Below are positions 58,773-64,000 of a stretch of DNA of 64,000 bases, piece after piece. A program made the translations under genes and the position numbers. Source of the stretch: Trochalopteron elliotii. Taxonomy: Eukaryota > Chordata > Aves > Passeriformes > Leiothrichidae. Below the pieces are notes generated by a model. It ran no database searches. It was not told the origin of the DNA and was given only the letters and a program-made list of their open reading frames with translations. Location: positions 4,187,752 to 4,251,751 of the forward strand of contig JANPWX010000028.1 of assembly GCA_024734555.1 (NCBI GenBank), given 5' to 3'. Each line of letters begins with the position of its first letter. The stretch's first letter is position 1.

Positions 58773-58784
58773 AATATATATATA
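58773..58784. repeat. Short (TA)n run
   Basis: ATATATATATAT after a run of A. Confidence 0.7.
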
Positions 58785-60350
58785 TTACTCATAAATTGAT
58801 CAATCTCTATAGATGCTAAAGGTAATAATTCTTATTAGCAAGTTTCAAAAATGTATTCTTTTGTGGAAAACACATTAAAGAAGGCACATAATCCTTGAGA
58901 TTGTCCCTTGCTGTTATGAAGTGAAATAATGTGTTGGTATTTTTTGACTGCAGCTCAGACCACAGCTACAAATGGGAAAAAATTTTGGGAAGATGTTGCC
59001 CTGTGAGAATATAAATTGTTTTCATGTCAGTTTTTAAATAAGAATGAGCACCTTTTGTATAATTTTATTTTTGATGTACTATTGAACCTACTGATATGAG
59101 GGTAGTTGTATTTGTGGTCTTCAAAGTAAAAAAGATCATACCAGCTTATAGCCATCAAGAAAACACAGCTTCTAATAAATTGTTTACTTCCTTCTACAGG
59201 AGCAGAAGGCCTCATAGTTTTGCCTTGCTCAACTAGTTAAAAAATACTTACTGATCACTTTCACATTCTGGAAAAGGAGTTGAGGATTAAAAGAAATTCT
59301 CTTGAATTCTTCTCCAGATCTGAAAATTTCTTAAATGACACTCAGCTAAAAAAAAAATAGAAATCAGCAGTGATTTTAGTGCTGATATGCTCTTGGTATC
59401 TCAAAAAAAATGCTCAGTTATATTTTCATTAATTTATGCTTAATATGTTTCCACCTGATTGTCTTTGTTCTTTTGTGCAATCATTGAGCTAATTGTGACA
59501 GTTATACCTCAGAGAGTGGTTATGAAATTCTCTTGTGTTTTTTTCACCAAATTTAGCGAGGTTTCATATGTAAACCTGCTTTGAGTGAACAAATCTGTTC
59601 CCCAAGCCTGGAGATTTAGAAAGCCCTTAGTAATCAAAGGTTTGCTTTTTGATGAGGAAATGCAGCAAGGCTGTATTGAGCTGTCACACAAGCTCTGGTT
59701 TCAGTTTCATTTCTGTGTAAGCTTTGTGGTTATGAATTTCTTCATCCTTGAATACTCCTGTTTGCTTCTGAATTGTTTGTAAAGAATAGTTTTGTGCCGA
59801 GTTTGACTCCGTCATTCCTCTATAGGCAGTCCAGGATGTCTTGAAATTTTTACCCATTACCACTGTACATATTCTTTGTGAAGCTCATATTATTACTTCC
59901 TGGGCTGATGGAAGCTATTCACTGGATTTTCAAGAGTTCCTAAAGTTTTGAGAACATAACATTTCTGGGTGCTTGCTTTCAAATACCCATTGGTCTCTGA
60001 GTTACAGAAAGCAATATGGCCCTAATAACTTGGCATCTTTAACCAGCCTTGAGTTATTTTCCAATTCACTACAAAGATTATTTTTATAATATAAAATATT
60101 GAACAAATCAGTGAAAATGGGACAGAGAAGAAATATGTAAAGTTCTGAAGTTAAAAATCCTGAAGGAGATGTATTTTCTTCCTTCACCTGTAATGAAAAT
60201 AGAAAAGCTTCAGAAGCACAGAAAATACCAGAAAGAAGAAAACAAAACCTGTATCTTTTTCCATTAGAGACAGAACATATCCAGGGCCTACTGTCATGGG
60301 CTTCACCAGAATTATTGGTCTCTGAGCAAAAAAGATAACTTCAGTATTGT

Positions 60351-60469
60351 AAAAAAAACCACAAAAACCAAAAAACAAAAAACAAAAAAAAACCCCAAAA
60401 AACCAAAAAACAAATAAACCCAAAAAAACTAAACAAAACAAAAAACACCCAAAAAAACCCCAAAAAACC
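60351..60469 (+). repeat. A-rich low-complexity tract (CAAAA/CCAAAAAA)
   Basis: About 120 bases made almost only of A and C in irregular AAAACC/AAAACA units. Confidence 0.9.
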
Positions 60470-60884
60470 GCACCTGTCTGGGGATAAGCAGAAGTATATA
60501 AAACTGAAAAATACCTTGAGTTATACTGGTTTTGCAGCTGTCAAACTGAAAAAAAATGTGAGATGTATATCGCTTTTAGTGCCCTGATGTTTATGCCTCA
60601 TAGCAACCTCTACTGGAAAATTGCAACACTTTATGCAATATTGGCAGCTTTGGGTTCATGACAATGAACAGAGCAAAGTAACTAAAATTACTGTACACTG
60701 TACAGGAGCATTCTTCTCTCTAATGTTATGCCAACATGTCATGCCTGGCACAGTGTTCCTTCCCTTCTTCCATGCTCTTTCCTTCCTGAAGCTTATGTGC
60801 TGTTCCCCATTCTAAAGGCCTCCTCCCTGTTTAGCTCCAGGAAATATGAAGGATAAAGACATGTTACAGCTAGTTCATCTGAGG

Positions 60885-60955
60885 AACACCAAGGTGGTCC
60901 AGGGGCTGGAGCAGCTGGTGATTGCAACTGTTGGGCTTGTTTAGCCTGGCAAAGT
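60885..60955 (+). mobile_element. CR1 internal fragment
   Basis: CCAAGGTGGTCCAGGGGCTG, GAGCAGCTGGTGATTG and TTGGGCTTGTTTAGCCTGGC match a CR1 segment just upstream of the usual 3' region. No 3' tail is attached. Confidence 0.75.
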
Positions 60956-63900
60956 AAAGTCTGACAACAAGGAATCCCTCTGCTGTTTTCCACTTCCTTT
61001 GCCTTCCTTTTATTCCAAGCACTTTTTTACTTGTTATTTTTCTGGAAGTTTATGAGATTAAGAAAGTCTCTAGGATTCCTGTATCACGTACTCCTTGTGA
61101 CTTGCATTTTGCTGTTATCCATCTTGCATCCAGAACTCCAAAGCAGGGGCTTGGACACAGAGTTTTAGGGTTTCTTATTGCTGACACTTGTATATTGGCC
61201 TTTCCATGTCTCCCTGTATCTTTTTGAACTGTTAGATCTCTTCCAGCTTTTACAATCTAACAGCTTATTAGATTAACAAGTGGGAACTCTTCTGGGTAGA
61301 TTATATTATTTTCTTCTTCTAAGTAGCTACTTTACATAGTTGTCAGCTATGAAGTGAGATGGTTCAAGACATGATTTTAACCCAAAGCTATTATTTCTAT
61401 GCAATTCCAAGGAACATAAGTACTTTTTTAGTGCACTGGAAAGACAGTGGAAAATAATGTTCTTTTAACTAAAATAGCTTTTAATCTTAACATAATTTTG
61501 CATCATGTGTAAATAAGCAAATATTTAAAACCATAACCAAGGTTTGAAGAGAAAGCAGGAATCCTGGCCCAGAATCCATTCTTAGATGTTTATCCTTTAA
61601 TTTTCAGTTCCGGAAACCCTGTTCATGTGAAAAATGTCAGCATAACATCAAATAAAGGGTAATCTGCAGGCTTGTTTTCTTTGGCAGGTCCTCAGAATAC
61701 CATGAATACTCTCTGTTGTTATTTGGCAATGCCCTTGTGTACAGTATATTTGACAGAAAATGTCTGTAGACGGTAAAATCCCAGTCAGTGCATCCTCTAA
61801 GGTGGTATCCTGCAGTTATATTTCTCAGTCTCCTGAACTGATCTCTTTTCAGTAGCAAAAAAACGTCAAAACAGCACCAAACATTTCCTGTATCTGGACG
61901 CTTTCTCAAATACATGTCTAAAAGATCATTCATGGTACTTGCTTCCCCACAAATGAAGCAAGAAATTTCCTAGTGAAATTGGAAGCTTTCAGAAACTTGA
62001 AGAGGAAGACGTTTAAATGTATAGTAAAGATCAAAAGCTTTGTTTAGACATTGACACAAAATTAAACTGTTTTTATTATTCATAATAGTGCTGGGGCAGA
62101 AGCTGATCGCCCCAGGCTGAGCTCAAATGGCATCCTGGGGCATAGGAGAGTGGGGACAATCCCACACTTGTTTGGAAAGGACAGTCAGGCTCAGCATTCA
62201 GCTATGAAAACACTATTTTCTGCTCATGCAGTGTATCAACAATATTTAGTTTGGGAAATCTTGAAATGGTCATCACTGGGACTATTCCTTCACTGGGTTG
62301 GATGGTAAATCTGCACAAAACCTGTCCCTTAGGAGGACTGTATGGGCTGATCCTGCTAAGGCTGGAGGTGTGCTGGGAGGGACAGTGCCTGTTGACACTG
62401 GAATGTGACTCCATGCAGCAGAGTCTTGCTGGAGGGATGGAAGAGAGTGAGTTTTATCACTAAATAAAGATGAAAATTAGGCCTCTGCTGGAAACAGAGA
62501 AGTGGAATAAATTAAGAACCGAGATATTGCACATATAAGACTTGAACTACAGACACTGAAATAGACGTAAAATTTAAGAAAACCCACAGTTTTGCTCACA
62601 AATCTTCGTGTTTATATTTAAGGCAATGCTTTGTGCTGTGATTAATTGAGATTTGCTGTGAAAAAATGGTGAAGATTGTAGCTGATGATCTACAGAAATA
62701 TAAAAACAGAAATAAGAGGCCTATGCTTTAAAATAAATGTCCTCACTGTCCTTTGCTGGCAGATGATACACAGACACAATTTCTGCAGATTCTAACAATA
62801 CAGTAATTGGAAGCAGAAAATGTGATTGATATTTTTTCAAAAGGGAATATGTTAGAAATGTGAATGATGCCTATATCCTGCCTTATGTACAAATATACAG
62901 AAATAGTCCTAGAAATGAAGAATGGATAAGAGTCATAGGCAGTTTTTATATATAGATATTTTAGACAATTCTCATTGAAATTAGGTCTAAAAGGAAAAGC
63001 ATTAAAAGGAGACATAAATGACAGTCTTTCAGCCAAACACTGACTGTGACAGGATCAATATTACCAATTTCCTGAAATAAAGATTTTTTTTAACAACCTT
63101 ACTCATTTAGGTGCATGACTGACTCAGTCCATGCCTGATGTCTCAAACTTAGTCCAACTGCATTACTCAGACTTGCAACTCATTTTAAATTTTTCTTTTA
63201 CATGAAAAAAAAATATTTTCTTAGTTCTGAATCATTCTATGTCCCTTAGAGGTGAATGGATAATATTATGGCTATATATATTTTTATATATATATGTGAT
63301 TAGGTATCACAAGAAGAATTTTTCCTATTTTCTGCATAGAAATATAATGTGTTTTAATACATCCATCTTGCACATTGGAATAAATAAAGAGTTCTCGAGG
63401 TCTCAAAACCAAAATATATTATTCATTGGTTCTTAAAAGTACTTCTAAGATAGTCTCATAAGATGTGGTGGTGTTCAAACTGAACTTAGAAGTTCTGGAG
63501 AGGTAAAAAACCCTCTGGATGGACATGTGCAAGAACAGTTTCATTTCAGATCAAAGTAAGGTCTTACCTAAAAGTAATCAAAAAAGGCAGATCTCCCTTA
63601 TTTTTGCGACCTGTCAACTGTCTTTGCAGACTTTGTGCATGTGTGGCAAGGCTTCAAAGATATATGTAGATCAGAATAAAACACGTTAGTTTTGTGGTAA
63701 CTTACAACATCATAAATTTCATTAAAATATTTTTCATTTTGGAAGAATGCTTCTATGATACCTAGACACTACACTACATGGTAAATTAAGAAAGTGTAGT
63801 CATCTGTGCTTTTAGAACCCCATAAGATTCAAATAGCTTATATTTCACGTGTAAATGGCTTTGTTTTCCCCTTGTAAACAGATAGTATTCCGTGTAAACA

Positions 63901-64000
63901 GATTGAATAGAATGATAAATTATGATCATCATGACAAATTATGATCATTACAATAAAATGTGTTTTGTGATTCATGAGTTGTATGTTCACTGTTATGTCT

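Larger units (their letters stand above)
55813..64000. other. Intergenic region, no supported gene
   Basis: AT-rich. Two CR1 fragments and an A-rich tract are listed separately. Open frames here are all short (under 100 codons) and lack codon bias, splice partners or known motifs. 56000-56720 is somewhat richer in G and C and 62080-62200 is G-rich, but I cannot assign either. In other vertebrates CD109 lies further on this side of COL12A1; it is not in the window. Confidence 0.6.

Noticed and set aside
1..64000. Search for tRNA, rRNA, microRNA hairpins, CRISPR arrays or bacterial-type operons
   Set aside because: None seen by eye; the sequence is plainly vertebrate and the only gene is COL12A1.

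Overview
The window is vertebrate and almost certainly avian DNA. It is AT-rich, its genes are cut into small GT-AG exons, and it carries CR1 retroposons with the typical avian tail of CACAGAAT-type repeats. Nearly all recognisable coding sequence is on the + strand and belongs to one gene, COL12A1 (collagen alpha-1(XII) chain). The part present runs from the ten-FN3 block to the C-terminus. The 5' part (about 1,385 residues if human numbering holds, with the first three VWA domains) lies upstream of base 1. One 400-base run of N (20553-20952) falls inside an intron and removes no coding sequence.

Layout: 1-581 is intron. 582-19229 holds ten fibronectin type III domains, each built from two exons, with a 27-nt micro-exon between the fourth and fifth. 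19317-19391 is a proline-rich linker. 19943-23943 is the last von Willebrand A domain, with an intact MIDAS (D-A-S-W-S). 26714-35979 is the TSPN/laminin-G-like NC3 part. 35953-48179 is collagenous domain COL2 (152 residues), followed by NC2 (43 residues) and COL1 (103 residues, 49885-52264). The C-terminal NC1 domain is encoded by alternative last exons. A short end (E-Q-G-stop, 52688-52698) gives 19 NC1 residues, and a long end (54701-54882) gives 76 residues with an acidic Tyr-rich part and a basic tail. Chicken collagen XII is known, as I recall, to have long and short NC1 variants of about 74 and 19 residues. The long 3' UTR ends near 55812.

I joined 44 constitutive exons plus the long last exon by reading every junction. 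The frame stays open throughout and gives about 1,741 residues. The product is a secreted homotrimeric FACIT collagen: NC3 forms large globular arms, the COL1/NC1 cysteines tie the three chains, and the collagenous part lies along collagen I fibrils.

Introns hold several CR1 fragments, one CR1 nested in an LTR-like repeat, microsatellites, and long stretches with no feature I can name. 55813-64000 is intergenic, with two CR1 fragments and an A-rich tract, and no gene I can support. I see no new biological system. The points most worth checking are unannotated splice and polyadenylation options: a 42-nt two-cysteine candidate exon in the TSPN region, a candidate intronic terminal exon with poly(A) signal in the TSPN region, a candidate third NC1 end, and a possible 27-residue Tyr-rich extension of the long NC1 exon.
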